The translations under genes were made by a program, and so were the position numbers. From Eudromia elegans (taxonomy: Eukaryota; Chordata; Aves; Tinamiformes; Tinamidae): a stretch of DNA of 64,000 nt. The notes beneath the pieces are model-generated. The model did not search any database, was not told the origin of the DNA, and saw only the letters and a list, made by a program, of their open reading frames with translations. Shown one piece after another: positions 22,561 through 33,762 of the stretch. Within the stretch, counting starts at the first letter, position 1. Each line of letters opens with the position of its first letter. The stretch covers positions 124,001 to 188,000 of the forward strand of contig PTEX01000235.1 in the NCBI GenBank assembly GCA_003342815.1. Reading direction: 5' to 3'.

Positions 22561-25500
22561 TCCTTTAAAAGTGCTTTGAAAATATGTCTTCAAAGAATAG
22601 CTTCATAGGGTCCCGTTCTACTGTGTATGCTCACAGGGTTCTTGGGAATCCCTTATGGTGGCAAAATTAAGGCTTCCAATGCATGATTAAGAGGTAATTT
22701 CCAAGGCCTGCATGCACAACAAAACAGGAAGAGCCTGCAGATCAGGTGGTCCTGCTCTCTGTCAGCAAGGAATCTGGACTTGGATGGAAAAGGCCCCCTC
22801 TTTCATCATGACTAGCTGGGATTTGCCTTTAAAGCTTTACCTTTAAAGGACAAATATAAAAATGGGAGCAGCCTTCTGTAAACTCCAAAAGCGGATGGTC
22901 ACAGAGCAAGATTTCTGCTGAACTTGTGCATTCAAGGGAAAGACAGTACTGATACGTTCAGCATGTATTCAAAATCTTCTTCTATTCTAAAGAAATAAAA
23001 ATGAAGTTGTAAAGTAAAAGGAACTGAATCCTGTGGTTGAGGATTTGAACTTGGGCTGGTGAGTCAGCTCTGTGGCGTCCAGAAATAGTCATCTGCTTCA
23101 AAACAAACTAAGTGTCAGCAAGAAGTTCTTCATTTGGAGAAGAAGTGGAGCCACCTCGCTGCCTCCATAGCTGCAGTGTCAGTGGGACAAGGACAGGCTT
23201 TGCTGTCAGGCCCAGGGGAAGGCAAAGGAAAGATCCAGGCCCCAAAGACCTGCAAAGGGACCTGGCCCTCAAGGACATCGTGCTAATGGGCTTTGGTCTC
23301 CAAAAGCAGGTGGTGAACTTCATGCTTTTCTCTACAGGTTCAGGAATGGTCTGCTTTATGAAAGTCTTGAGTGTTCACTGACTTTCTTTGACTTCTTCTG
23401 CCTTTCTTTTTTTTTTTAGTAAACAAGGTATCATTCTGTTAACAGAGTAGAATTTCTCAGAACTGTCAAAATAATAAAGAGCTAGGAGTATGTGACATTT
23501 TAGTAATTCTCCTTCTTAAGTGCCATGGCTCTTATCATCATCATAACTCAATGACAAATTATTTGATCTTTCATTTTCTCTAATCAAGAGCTCTGGAACT
23601 AAATAATTTCTACTTAATGGCAATAGTAAAGTCACTTGAATAACACAGGGTCGGAAGTCAAGTCAGATGTGATTTCTGAGCTGTGTGCTATCTGTGGAAA
23701 ATAGGGAGTACAAAAAAAAAAAAAAGAGGAATAGATGAAAAAGACAGAAAAATGGCCAGAGACAGAAGCAAAAAAAAAATCTGTTTTGGTTTGGAAAATA
23801 CTATAGCAAATTAAAAGGCTAAAAGATAAATACATCATCAGCTCTGTTTTCATTACTTAGAGTAGACATGTTAAGAAATATCAGCCACTAGGTATAGGAA
23901 GTTGCTGCGTGGCTAATAAGGAAGATTGGATGAGGTATCAACATAAACAGCCTAAGGCAAAAAAAACCCCCACATTCCACTATGATATAAAATGATGACT
24001 ACAGCTAAAAGCAGCTATCTAAACATTTCTCTGTTGATGTAAGAGCCATCATGTGCTCTTCATGCTGCAGCACCCACCATGAAGGTCACATTTGGAACAG
24101 TGTATATTGGTTTGGGCCTGTGTAAGGGAAACGCTGTAGGTGCAGAGTGATGCTCTGGTCCCTGCACATATAGGCACAGCACAGAGCATAGACCACTTTG
24201 ACATGTCTCTGCCCAGCCTTTCTCCCAGCAATGTGACAGAGCATCCCAGCAATGCAGTGTGAATGTTTGGGATCCTGCAGAAAGAGACTTCTATGCTGGG
24301 CTGTGTGGGGACACAGAGTCCCCCAGCTTTATTTTTGAGTCAAGCTCTTCCGGCACTGGGGCACAAAGATTTCCCCCCACAGCATGACGAGCTGTGTGAG
24401 CAGCAAGAACTGCTCCTGTTCATACCAGCCTTCTTATTGATTTAAAAGCAATTATTTGCCTGAGTAAGCCCCGCTCATTTGAGAAAGGGGTTACAGAGTC
24501 ATGCCTAGAGGTTTCTGAAGGCTTCTGGCAGCCCCGTGACCGTGTGTGTGCTGTGAGGCTCGTGCTCTCGCAGCGTGTTTGTGCTCCTGTTTCTTTAAAT
24601 CCATTTTTTCTGCCCTGCTGTGTTGAAACTGTTCTGCATGAACAAAGCATTTCTTGGAGCCTTTTAGATAGATTTGGGATGTAAGTAAATTTGGAGATCT
24701 TTCCAGGTGATCCAGAAGGATAGAGCTGTGCCAAGAGTCCTTGCGACCAGCCAGTCCTTGACATAATCTCCCAAGCCCCGCTGGGACTTGCAGAGGGCAT
24801 CAGTAAACATTTTGTTCCAAAGCAATAGTTTGTGTAGACGCGTTTTTGGTCTAGGGGCACATTGTCTTTGGAGGCAATTTCCAGGAGACAATTTCCAAAG
24901 CTCCATTACAGCTAAGAGGCTGAGTGACTCAGCAGACTAAGATTATGCACAGCAACAAAATTAATTCTGTTCTGCTTCCAGCTAAGTATGTAACCCTTGC
25001 TTAGGCATTTAATCTTTCCCATTTTCCCTGATGTGCAATACTGCCGGGGTCGTGCCCAGTTCGTGGGATGTTCTGCATATTCTCTGCAGTCGTAAAGGTT
25101 ATATAACTGATGAGTATTACTAGTATCCTGTTGTTTATATACCTTAGAGGCTTAAAGGGTAATGCTGAAGACCCTTAGTGATATGAGTGTTACAAGCATT
25201 AGCACATCTATAATTATAAGCAAATCTCTTCTTGTTTGTATTTTTTTTTCCTCAAGTGAATCACAAAAATTAATCTCCTGCTTCACACACATTAAATAGC
25301 TTGTCCCAAATCTTAAGAACTTGCAGCTTTCTGCAGCACAAGCTCTCTTCAGCCACCCAGAGAGAGCAAGAGGCAAACATGATATGATTTGCTTGATTTA
25401 ATTATTTATTTTCAAATGCTGAAAACCTGAAGGGATGTTTTTATGTTGCCCCATGTATTTTCTTTCCTTTTATATACTTGATGTACTGAATGCCATCGGT

Positions 25501-26827
25501 AGTGAAGCATCATTAGTACATTCAATCGGTAATGCAAATATTCCCAGCTTTGTCAGCCACTGTTTATCATCTAAAGCAAGGCTGTAATCTGAGTAATTCA
25601 TTCTGCTTGAGCTTTGCCGCTTGTTTTTATAAAATACTGTTTCTCAAACAAGACAATGGAAAATTCTTAGGATCGCAGTGTGCTGGGGGACCCACAGGAA
25701 GGTGCTGGTCATTAGGTCCTGCTGCACCTTTCTTTTCCAGCTGTGAAACAGGTAGAGAGGAGCTGACGTGCTAGATGCTGAAGGGACTCCCTCTCTGGGC
25801 AGATTGTTCTGCCTTCTGAAAGAAAAGCTCTTTAATTACAACTCTCCTAAGCTTTTGCCTTCAGGATATTGAAAATACAGTCCAGGAGACCCAGACTATT
25901 TCTTCTTGTAAGTGTGGCTGACTCAGCAAGCCACAGTGGCTGAGCTTTGGCCCCAAGCCTGCCACTTGCCCTTATTTCGTATTTGTGAGGTGCCTCTCAT
26001 GAGGCTTCCATATCTAAGATCTGGCCCACCCCACAAATTGCAAGTCCTCGTCATCTGTCAATTTCCTCATCTTTTCTGGGCCTCAAAGTATTAAATGTTT
26101 TTTTCTCTCTTCTTGTAACTCCCATACTGAGGTGGAAAAAATGAGGTATTTTCTCCTGACATGTAAGTGTTAGAGCTGACTCAGAAGCGTTCCCCTTCCT
26201 CGAGGCCCGCGGCTGCTTCATCTCAGTTCTGTCTTGCAAATCCAGTGCAGTTCAGGAATGATCTTCCCTTATATATTTAAACAACCCCATGTGCAATGTT
26301 TAAAATTCTCTCCTCGCCTCCCATTCATTCATTTATTCTGTTCCTTTTTTCACTCCCACAATCTTTATATCACGACAGACTCACAAATGTAAATCCCCCA
26401 AGCAGCTCTCAAAATCTCAGCCTTCACCAGGAATGTTTATCCTGGTGACACATACATTTTCTCTCATTTTATTTCTCATTTTCTACCTTCTCTAGACCAC
26501 CCTCAGGGGAGGAGAAGGAACGCATTTTCCTGCTCTGCCCCAAGTTTAAGATTTCACCGATGGCCTTGGACTCCCTGCATTACAAGACCTTTACACAGAA
26601 CGGGTCACAGCTCGCTTTACCTGGGGCTCGCCAGGACCTCTGTGCTTCTGCCTTGCTCCTCTTTAGCTGCTGTTTCTAAAGCCTCCACAGGGCTTTTTCT
26701 TCCTGGCTCCTTCACAATGTTTTACCCTTGCTCCCTTGCTTAGTCTGCACATCTCTGTAACCTGCCTCAAACCCCATGTCTCTCCTCCCTCGCCGCTCTC
26801 TCCATTAACACTTTCCTTCCTCCCTAG
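22561..26827. other. Unique non-coding stretch
   Basis: No gene is recognised. An 89-codon + frame at 23112-23381 and a 146-codon - frame at 24420-24860 have no known domains. Short A-runs lie at 23712-23725 and 23770-23779. The last 500 bases (26.3-26.83 kb) become progressively pyrimidine-rich on the + strand and lead into the CpG-rich segment; they end in a good polypyrimidine tract and AG. Confidence 0.55.
25380..25640. promoter_or_regulatory. Possible conserved non-coding element with POU octamer
   Basis: A perfect ATGCAAAT octamer (25532-25539, the classical POU-factor site) lies in non-repetitive AT-rich sequence. A TTTAATTATTTATT block lies near 25396, and the motif ATCGGTA occurs twice (near 25495 and 25525). 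The texture suggests an enhancer-like element. Conservation cannot be judged from one sequence, and one octamer in 64 kb is expected by chance, so this is only a pointer. Confidence 0.15.
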
Positions 26828-27258
26828 TGCCCAGAGAAGCTCTCCTCTCGCTGGGCATTTTGTTTGTTTAATTTTAATTCCTTCGCCTGGGAACGCACCA
26901 GTGTCCCGGTCCTGCTCAGGTGGACCCTGCTGCTGTGGGCTTGTTACTTCTGGCTGGCGGCCCCGCCACCTCCACCTGTGCCGTCGCTGGCCCGGCTTGT
27001 TCTGCCGGGCGCAGCTGGAGGGGGGTTCCCTGCGGACACCCCGGCACTGTGTAGCACTGTGAGCGTGTCCATGGCGAGCCGGCAACAGCCCCGTCCCACC
27101 GCACAGCCTCACACATCCCCTTTACTGCCAGCCCCACCATTCCCCTTCCCTTGCTGCCCCAAGTGGACTCCGGCCCCTGTATCCGGCCTGGAGCCACCTC
27201 GCAGCATCCCTCCGTGCTCCCTCCCTGCTTCGCACAGCGAGGAGCCCGTTCACGCCAG
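26828..27258 (+). other. Candidate exon in CpG-rich DNA
   Basis: A strong acceptor-like sequence (CTTTCCTTCCTCCCTAG, ending at 26827, with a possible CATTAACA branch site) precedes this segment. A near-consensus donor (CAG|GTGAGA) follows at 27258/27259. One frame is open across the whole interval, from the TAG that forms the acceptor itself to a TGA at 27260-27262 inside the donor, about 144 codons. It has no in-frame ATG near its start; the first codons read CPEKLSSRW. The translation includes a hydrophobic LLRWTLLLWACYFWLAA stretch (about residues 32-48) followed by a proline-rich region. I recognise no protein family. GC-rich DNA makes long frames likely, and overlapping - strand frames of 178-179 codons exist (27122-27661, 27250-27786). 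It may be a non-coding RNA exon, an untranslated exon or chance. Confidence 0.22.
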
Positions 27259-27620
27259 GTGAGACCTCAAACCCATATGGAAAGCCCAGAGGGTCCTTCT
27301 CCCACACCACAGCCAGCGGCACTCGGTGTCCCAAGGAGCGCTCCCAAAGAGCCTTGCTCTGCTCCTCGTGTTCCGGGCGAGGAGTCCGCTTGCCGCCCAA
27401 GCGACGCCGTGCACGCTCATCACTGTGCAAATAAACTGCTCTTGAGGAATCTGTGGGCTTTCCTGAGTAGCCGCAGGACTCTCCTGCCAAGCCCTTGAGA
27501 AGGCAGGGGCCAAGGGCTGCTGTGGCAGCGACAAGGGTTGCCCTGTGCTGGGCATCCCGAAAAAGCTTCTGCGCCAGGCGCGGGACCAGCGTCTCGGTCT
27601 TCTGCACACAGTGGGAACAT
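26885..27620. promoter_or_regulatory. CpG-island-like segment
   Basis: By hand count about 37 CpG dinucleotides lie in the 540 bases from 26881 to 27420, and around ten more follow to 27620. With GC content of roughly 60-63% this gives an observed/expected ratio near 0.7, which meets the usual CpG-island criteria. It is the only such segment in the window. In birds such islands commonly mark promoters of housekeeping or developmental genes, or of unannotated long non-coding RNAs. No TATA box or initiator is obvious. An AATAAA at about 27429 is compatible with a polyadenylation site or an LTR-type R region, but I cannot find LTR ends or a primer-binding site. Confidence 0.5.
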
Positions 27621-27662
27621 CCGAGCTTCCTTTCAGGCACGATACTTCTGTGTGTAGCCACA

Positions 27663-30600
27663 TGTGTGGGGGTTTCAGACTTCCAAAACGGCTGGATGCA
27701 ATTTCCAGTCTCCCTAGACAGAAGTTTATATGACGAATCTTTAGCTGCACTTTCGGCTGCTGGTTGCCCTGATTCTCATGTTCCAACAGTGCTGTTGGTC
27801 TCCAGAACTGATACTATTTAACATTTAAAACGGTGTTTTTGGAAGCCCCTCAAAATATAAAAACTGTCGAGCACGGCAACAGTGCCAGCCTGTGTTGGGT
27901 TATACAAGCAGTTCCTTATCTGCCTACTTTCACAACAGAAAATGTTGAGCAAAAATAATCCCGGGTCTATTTGTACAATATTCATCTTCAGCACTCCAAA
28001 AATAATATATTCATATCACATAGTTTTTCCTCTTTTAGCTTAATTTGGCAAAGGGAAATAGCATTTGAGACAAGGTCAGTCACAAGAGTGGAAGGAGGAA
28101 CTTTTGCTTACAAACTTGACTAGATTATGTAAAATTTAGTAATAAACCCTTGCCACCTTTTCTTCTTCTGTACAGATGGACCCCTCTCCAGGGACTGGAA
28201 GGTGTTTGAAAGGACTTTGAAGACTGAAAACACTTTCCCACTCTTACTCACTTACTTCCATACCACTCTAAGGCCAAGACCATCAAAGATTTTGGGGTGA
28301 ACCTCATTATTAACAGGAAATAAAGTGGACTGAAATAACGCAAGGAAGCAGTAGGTGTTTTAAGTTCACATTGCATCTGCTGGCTATAGCCACTGATCTT
28401 GACTGCAAGTACTCCCTATGTTGGTCAGTAACAGCGTTAAGTCTTTTGGACAAGTTCAAGAACCATATGCACGACTAGTTGCATAAATATTAAGGTAAAA
28501 GGGGTTTTGCAAAACCCAAGATATTACTACTATCCCTTCTGAATAATTAAAAAATAAATGACAAATTACTTGCCTGATCCTGCAGCCTTCACACAGGTAA
28601 GAAATTCATGAAACCAGTGTGACTAATCCTGGCATTAAGGACTGCAGATCTTTTCTGAAATAATCCCAATTTAACAGGAGTAAAATCATCCCCGTATCAG
28701 GTTGTGAGAGCCAGTGTTCTGAAGATGTGCAGTACGATGTTATTATTAATTTTAAGACTGGAGGGTTATTTTTGCATTTCAATAATTCTAATACGCACAT
28801 GAAACAATTACGTGTTTCACTCTGCAGCTGTAAAATAATAATAGTTTTTATTAGAAAATTCAGATCATCTGAATGCAAGGCTCATTCAGGATAGCACAGC
28901 AATTACAACGCATGAAAGGAAGAACTCATCTGCTCGTAGAAAATGCCATGCCAGAGATGGGCTGCAGTGTGCTTTTTCAGGAAGCCCATTTAGAGGGTAA
29001 GATTAGGAGTGCATTATCTTCTGGGGGATTATGGAGAGCTCACTCGCACAGCTGGTGCCGCTGGCGCTCGGAGGAAGACAACCCGCTCTCTTCAGCTTCT
29101 CTGCAGCGATAATGTCACGTTGCTTCCAGGATGCTGCAGGAGGACACTGCGGAGGGCTCTTCTTGAGCTTTGAAATACCTGCCATGTGTGCAGTTGTTAT
29201 GTATGCAGATATATTTATGCAACTGTGTGTGTGAGACTAATCACTGTCTTTCGCTGCCGCCAATTTCTTAAGCATCACACAAGGCTGTTCAGCTCAGTTC
29301 CACACTTTTTAATTTCTTCCAGCTCCTGTTTTGGAATGTGTCTCCTTCAGCCTGCTTTCTGGGAAGGGAGGGAGCAAAGTAAGCACCTGGAATGAGATCT
29401 TATTTTTGGAACACTTCAGTTAATTCCAAGCAGAGGAAGAAAGTCTGCTATGTTTCCTCGATGTTACAGGCTGCAAAAGCATTTCAAGACTTACCCATTT
29501 TTACCAGGAGCCACATTTCACCCATGTACATACATGGAGTCATTCCGAAGATGAGGAGTGTCCTGGAGGTGGCCAGCACACTTTCCAGGTGGGATAAGGG
29601 GATCTATAAACTGTGCTACTAGGCAGCACAGATTGCCCTCATGGTTATACAAGATCATCACGTGCTGCCCACAAAGCTGAGCCACAGATTCCTTTGCAAA
29701 ATTTAAATTATTTCTACAGATAGCCTTGTGTAACCAGTTCATGGTTGCTATTGTGTTTGCAGGTACCTAAACTGCTCTTACAGAAGCTGTGCCTGTGATT
29801 AAGCTTTTGCAGCCTCCAAGGTCAGGAGATACATGGGCTAAATCCTTCTCCCGATAAGCCTATATCCCATCCCTGCATACAGATATGAGAAACAAACATT
29901 CAGAAACCAAGGGACTTGTTTTTTGCATAAAAGTCCAAAGTACTGAAACTCATCTCTTTCGACTGAGTGGACCTGCAGTGTTTGTCTGAGATGATTGTCC
30001 CGAGTCTTGCTGCGCCTCTTTCACAAGGAAGGTCCTCCACTGTGTTGCAACACGGGCAGCAGGTCCCAGCTCGCCGCCGAAGTCAAACAGGACTCCTGGC
30101 CTAGCTGTAGAAGACAGCAGATAAACCGGCATCGTGAAGCAAAAGCAGACCCAACAGTACGATGGACAACTATTCTTCTTTTTGTCATATATCGCATTTT
30201 GTCTTTTTTAGGCCTTTGGTAGGTGCCTGTTTTTTATTCTGTGCAACTAAATGGTAATAACCTGAAAAGGACCGTTACAAATGTGAAAATCTTGGAAGTG
30301 GTGATCTGTCACAGTTTGGCTTCTTTGCTGTCAGTGTGGCACAGCCACAGACAGACTCCTGGAGTGCTTATAACCAATAAAGGGAATTTGAAGACATCAG
30401 AAGTCACATTCACAGTCATTTATTACTTGGTGCCATCAGGGAGCATAATAAAAGCTACCAAGAAGGAGACCACTGATGGCTTATTGCACTCAGTGAGTTA
30501 CTGAGAAATCAACCCAAAAGTCATACTCTAATAACAGCTAATGTCTTTGCAGAGCTGGCAGTTTATTTCAAGCTTGCAATTTGTCTGAATCTGACTGGCT

Positions 30601-31503
30601 CAAATAATTATCTAATGAGTCAGATCTCTAAGAAGCAACATTTGACATCCTGGCAGAGAAAATATAGTTTTAATTGTCAACATTTCATAATCTGAACTTT
30701 AAAACCCTAAATGATCTTTTTGAAGCTACTGCTGCATCCTGATAAGACATGTATTTCCTCTAAAAATGGTATTTCTTTTGATCTTCAGGTTTTCCAGATG
30801 CATTTCTGGCTTCAATTACAGGCTTTATTACCTACTTATGCCATATTTTTCTCTGGAGTATTTTTTTTTTGTCAAATTATTTTTTCCTGAAAAGGCAACT
30901 TTGTTCCTACTGTTGATTATAATAAGCATCCTCATTATGAGGATTATTAAGCAATCAAAAAAAAAAAAACACAGAACAAACCTTTAATGCCATTTGATGT
31001 GCCCAAATCTAGTTATGTTAAAAAAAAAAAGAATAAAAGAGATAAATATTTTGTGTAAAGAACCTCCAAATTACAACTTTGTATGAATCTTGTTACACAC
31101 TTGGAAGAAATCCCTTCTGTAACTCCCTGGGCTTTGCCATTAAGGAGAGAGGGTGATTTTGCTTTCCTGTAACCAGTCTCTCTCCTCTTCTCTAGACGGG
31201 ATACTTTGGGAGAGGGTGGCTTTTTTTTCTCTATAGGAGAAAATTTTGCCAAAACCTACTGATCTGTCCTGCTTAATTTGACCTACAGAATCATTAGCAG
31301 TTCTCTCTCGGTCTCATAAGCAAGATCTATCAATTACTGCAAACTTTTTTTTTTCTAGCTTGTGCAGAAGGACTGTCTGGACCCTTTCTCCTCAGCTGTT
31401 ACTAGATTATCATGGGAAATATAGCTCATTGCAGTGCAAGCTATTGAAGAAATTCCAGTTTTCTAGAAATCAGGATGAGGGCCTTGTTGCAGTGTCTGGG
31501 AGA
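27663..31503. other. Unique non-coding stretch
   Basis: AT-rich DNA without recognisable gene or transposon. Frames stay below 100 codons. A-runs lie near 30957-30970 and 31020-31030. A moderately GC-rich patch with frames on both strands lies at 29.95-30.13 kb. Confidence 0.55.
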
Positions 31504-31539
31504 AATCTCAATAGCATGTAAGAAACACAAGTGAAAATC
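31504..31539 (+). repeat. 36-bp block, copy 1 of 2
   Basis: This block, beginning AATCTCAATAGCATGTAAG and ending CACAAGTGAAAATC, recurs at 33727-33762 with a single substitution (A here, G there at position 14). The sequences outside the block do not match, so the edges are sharp. A 36-base match with one difference is not expected by chance in 64 kb. Confidence 0.9.
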
Positions 31540-33726
31540 TTCTAGGAGAAGGCCACGATCAGAAACAAACCTCACCTGCAAAATTCAGGGTGGGTTTTAA
31601 AGCTGGGGCACACGTGTCAAAGCATTTGCATGACCATTTGTTGGCATCCAATGCTACCTGGTGGCCCAGCTGAAGGTTGGGGTAAAAGCACCAGGTCTGC
31701 GCTTCATCAGAACCAGGCATGGGCTCTCTGCTAGTTTTGCAACCAACCATCCCCAGCTCCAGCGACACTGGAGGGGCTGGAGTCTGCCCTGGGCAGACGT
31801 CTGTTCTCCCTCTCTGTTCCTGCCTTGCTACAGGATGAGGACCACTCAGCGCTGGCATCTGTCAGCAGGGGCTCCTCACAAGCTGCCCCGCTCTCACATC
31901 GCAGTGTTGGATTGGGGGTTCCAGGGTGGTTAGAAGAGCGGTATCATCTCAAATGCCAGTAGAAAACATCTCACATCTGAGCACGAGCTCATTTACAATG
32001 CCATCAGAAAGCAAGTAATTTTTCAAAGGGTAACCAAGCACTGAATGTTTCTGTTTTTCACTCGCAAAAGGAAGAATCTTGTTTATCTTCTTATTTAATC
32101 TAATAAGGTGCTTCAGGTATTAATTCAACAAGGTAAATTGCATTGGTTTAAACTCTTCCCATTTCTTCCATGATCTACAGTCAAATCACAGGAGATCAGA
32201 CGAAACATGCTCAGAAACTGCTCCTCTTGTGGTGGCATCAGAGTCCTGCTGATGACAGCAGCTCTTCACAGACAAGGCGAGTTCTGGTCTCCAGACTCAC
32301 AGCGTGAGACCATCAGTGGCAGGCTGCAGAGATGAATCCTTAGTGGGATCACTGCAATTAATTTTTCAGTGATTTGTGCATTCTACTTATCAACTGTACA
32401 TCCAGCCCACCACTCCTGAAACCCTTATTCATCCTCCATGGGTAAATCACAAATTTGAACCTGATGTGACATGCCCAAGTTCTAGTCACTCACTGCTTGC
32501 CAGTGAATAGTCTGGTGGAAATCCACACACCTGACAGTTTCAAAGAAACAGTGCCTATAGCTGAATCATGTTTTGACAAGAAAAACATAAGGAGCTAAAA
32601 TATCACCCCATATCCTAACTGTGAATAGTTAGGATGTGTCCCAGTGTAGCACTGCAAAGAGGCATCTAGAAACGCAGCAGGATATGATTTAGTTCTAAAA
32701 TGTTCATCACCACCTGTTGAGAGTCACATCTTAGACAAGAAGAATGGTACCACAATATAAATCCTTTTATTTAGGAACACTAGATTTAGGACGCAGAAGG
32801 GATTTGCGTTTTTTAACAGACGTCTGTGCGCGTCCCTGTTCGGGTGTGAGAGCTCTCCCTTTGTGCCACCAGGGCTGGCTGCTGCACGGCGAGGAGGTCA
32901 GCTCTGCCGGGTGACAGGGTCTGCACCAGCTGCCGTCCCTTCCACGTGATGATCACAGATAAACCTGCCTCACCATAAGTGAGGCTGGAAAAAGAGTATC
33001 CTAGTTTTATCTTTAAACTTCAAACAGACCAAAGAGCTACTTAATTCCAATAGCCTTTGGCACTGCAATTCAGATACCACATGTTAAGGCAATGGCAGTA
33101 CCGTAGTGAAAATCCTATTTTTTTCATTAATATATGGAAAGAGCTTTGTAGGAAGAAGTCTTCAGCTCCTTTTCTGTATTTAGTGAAACTATTTAGAAGA
33201 TGAAATAGGAAACTCTTACGCTGGGAATTTGCTAGTCACTGTGTTAAATGCTCCAGAGTTTCTGTTTTATGCTCACAGTCTTTAGATACAACAATCTGAG
33301 CCTGTCTGAGTTTATTTTAACTACTTTGCAGTTCTCAGTGCAAGCTGTAGAGCTCTTCAGAGCCTGGAACTAAGTTTACCAAGCTGTAACAGTTTTGGCA
33401 CCCTCCATACCTTGAGCCATTAGTGATGGGGTTCAACTGCCACACATCCTGCCCCAACATACTAGTAACCAAAGTTACTCCACCATCAGTGTGAATAGCT
33501 TAGTGAAAATCAGTGGAAATAAGACAAGATTGAGACCATTTTCTCACGTGAAGAATCCTGGAACATGAGAAGTACGAACTATTACTGAAGATTCAATCTT
33601 TACTTTGCAATTGGGCATCGAATCTGTTACTCTCTAAAGGAGAACTAGAATCATTCTCCAGAAGTATATATCCAGAGATACCTACAGATGGAAAACTACG
33701 AATGAACAACTGTATAAAGATACATG
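31540..33726. other. Unique non-coding stretch between the 36-bp copies
   Basis: No gene is recognised. A GC-richer patch at 31.57-31.93 kb carries frames on both strands (90-99 codons) without known domains, and another lies at 32.82-32.96 kb. A perfect 9-bp hairpin lies at 32612-32635. A short U4-snRNA-like word near 33092 was considered and rejected. Confidence 0.5.
32612..32635. other. Perfect 9-bp hairpin
   Basis: ATCCTAACT and AGTTAGGAT pair exactly across a six-base loop (GTGAAT). The flanks do not extend the stem, and there is no sign of a role. Confidence 0.6.
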
Positions 33727-33762
33727 AATCTCAATAGCGTGTAAGAAACACAAGTGAAAATC
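33727..33762 (+). repeat. 36-bp block, copy 2 of 2
   Basis: Same orientation as the copy 2.2 kb upstream, 35 of 36 bases identical. The last part and what follows (AGTGAAAATCAGTGG, 33753-33767) also occur at 33503-33517, so the right end looks like a junction between two locally copied pieces. The origin could be templated insertion during break repair or a dispersed repeat not otherwise represented in the window. Confidence 0.9.

Noticed and set aside
24420..24860. 146-codon - strand frame
   Set aside because: No recognisable domain, and an 80-codon frame overlaps it on the same strand; within chance expectation for this much sequence.
27420..27480. AATAAA in GC-rich DNA, resembling an LTR R-U5 boundary
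   Set aside because: No TG...CA ends, primer-binding site, target duplication or second LTR could be found; kept only as an alternative for the CpG island.
33088..33110. GGCAATGGCAGTACCGTAG resembles the 5' end of U4 snRNA
   Set aside because: Only about 17 bases match, with two differences, and the following sequence does not continue the U4 fold; too short to call an snRNA pseudogene.
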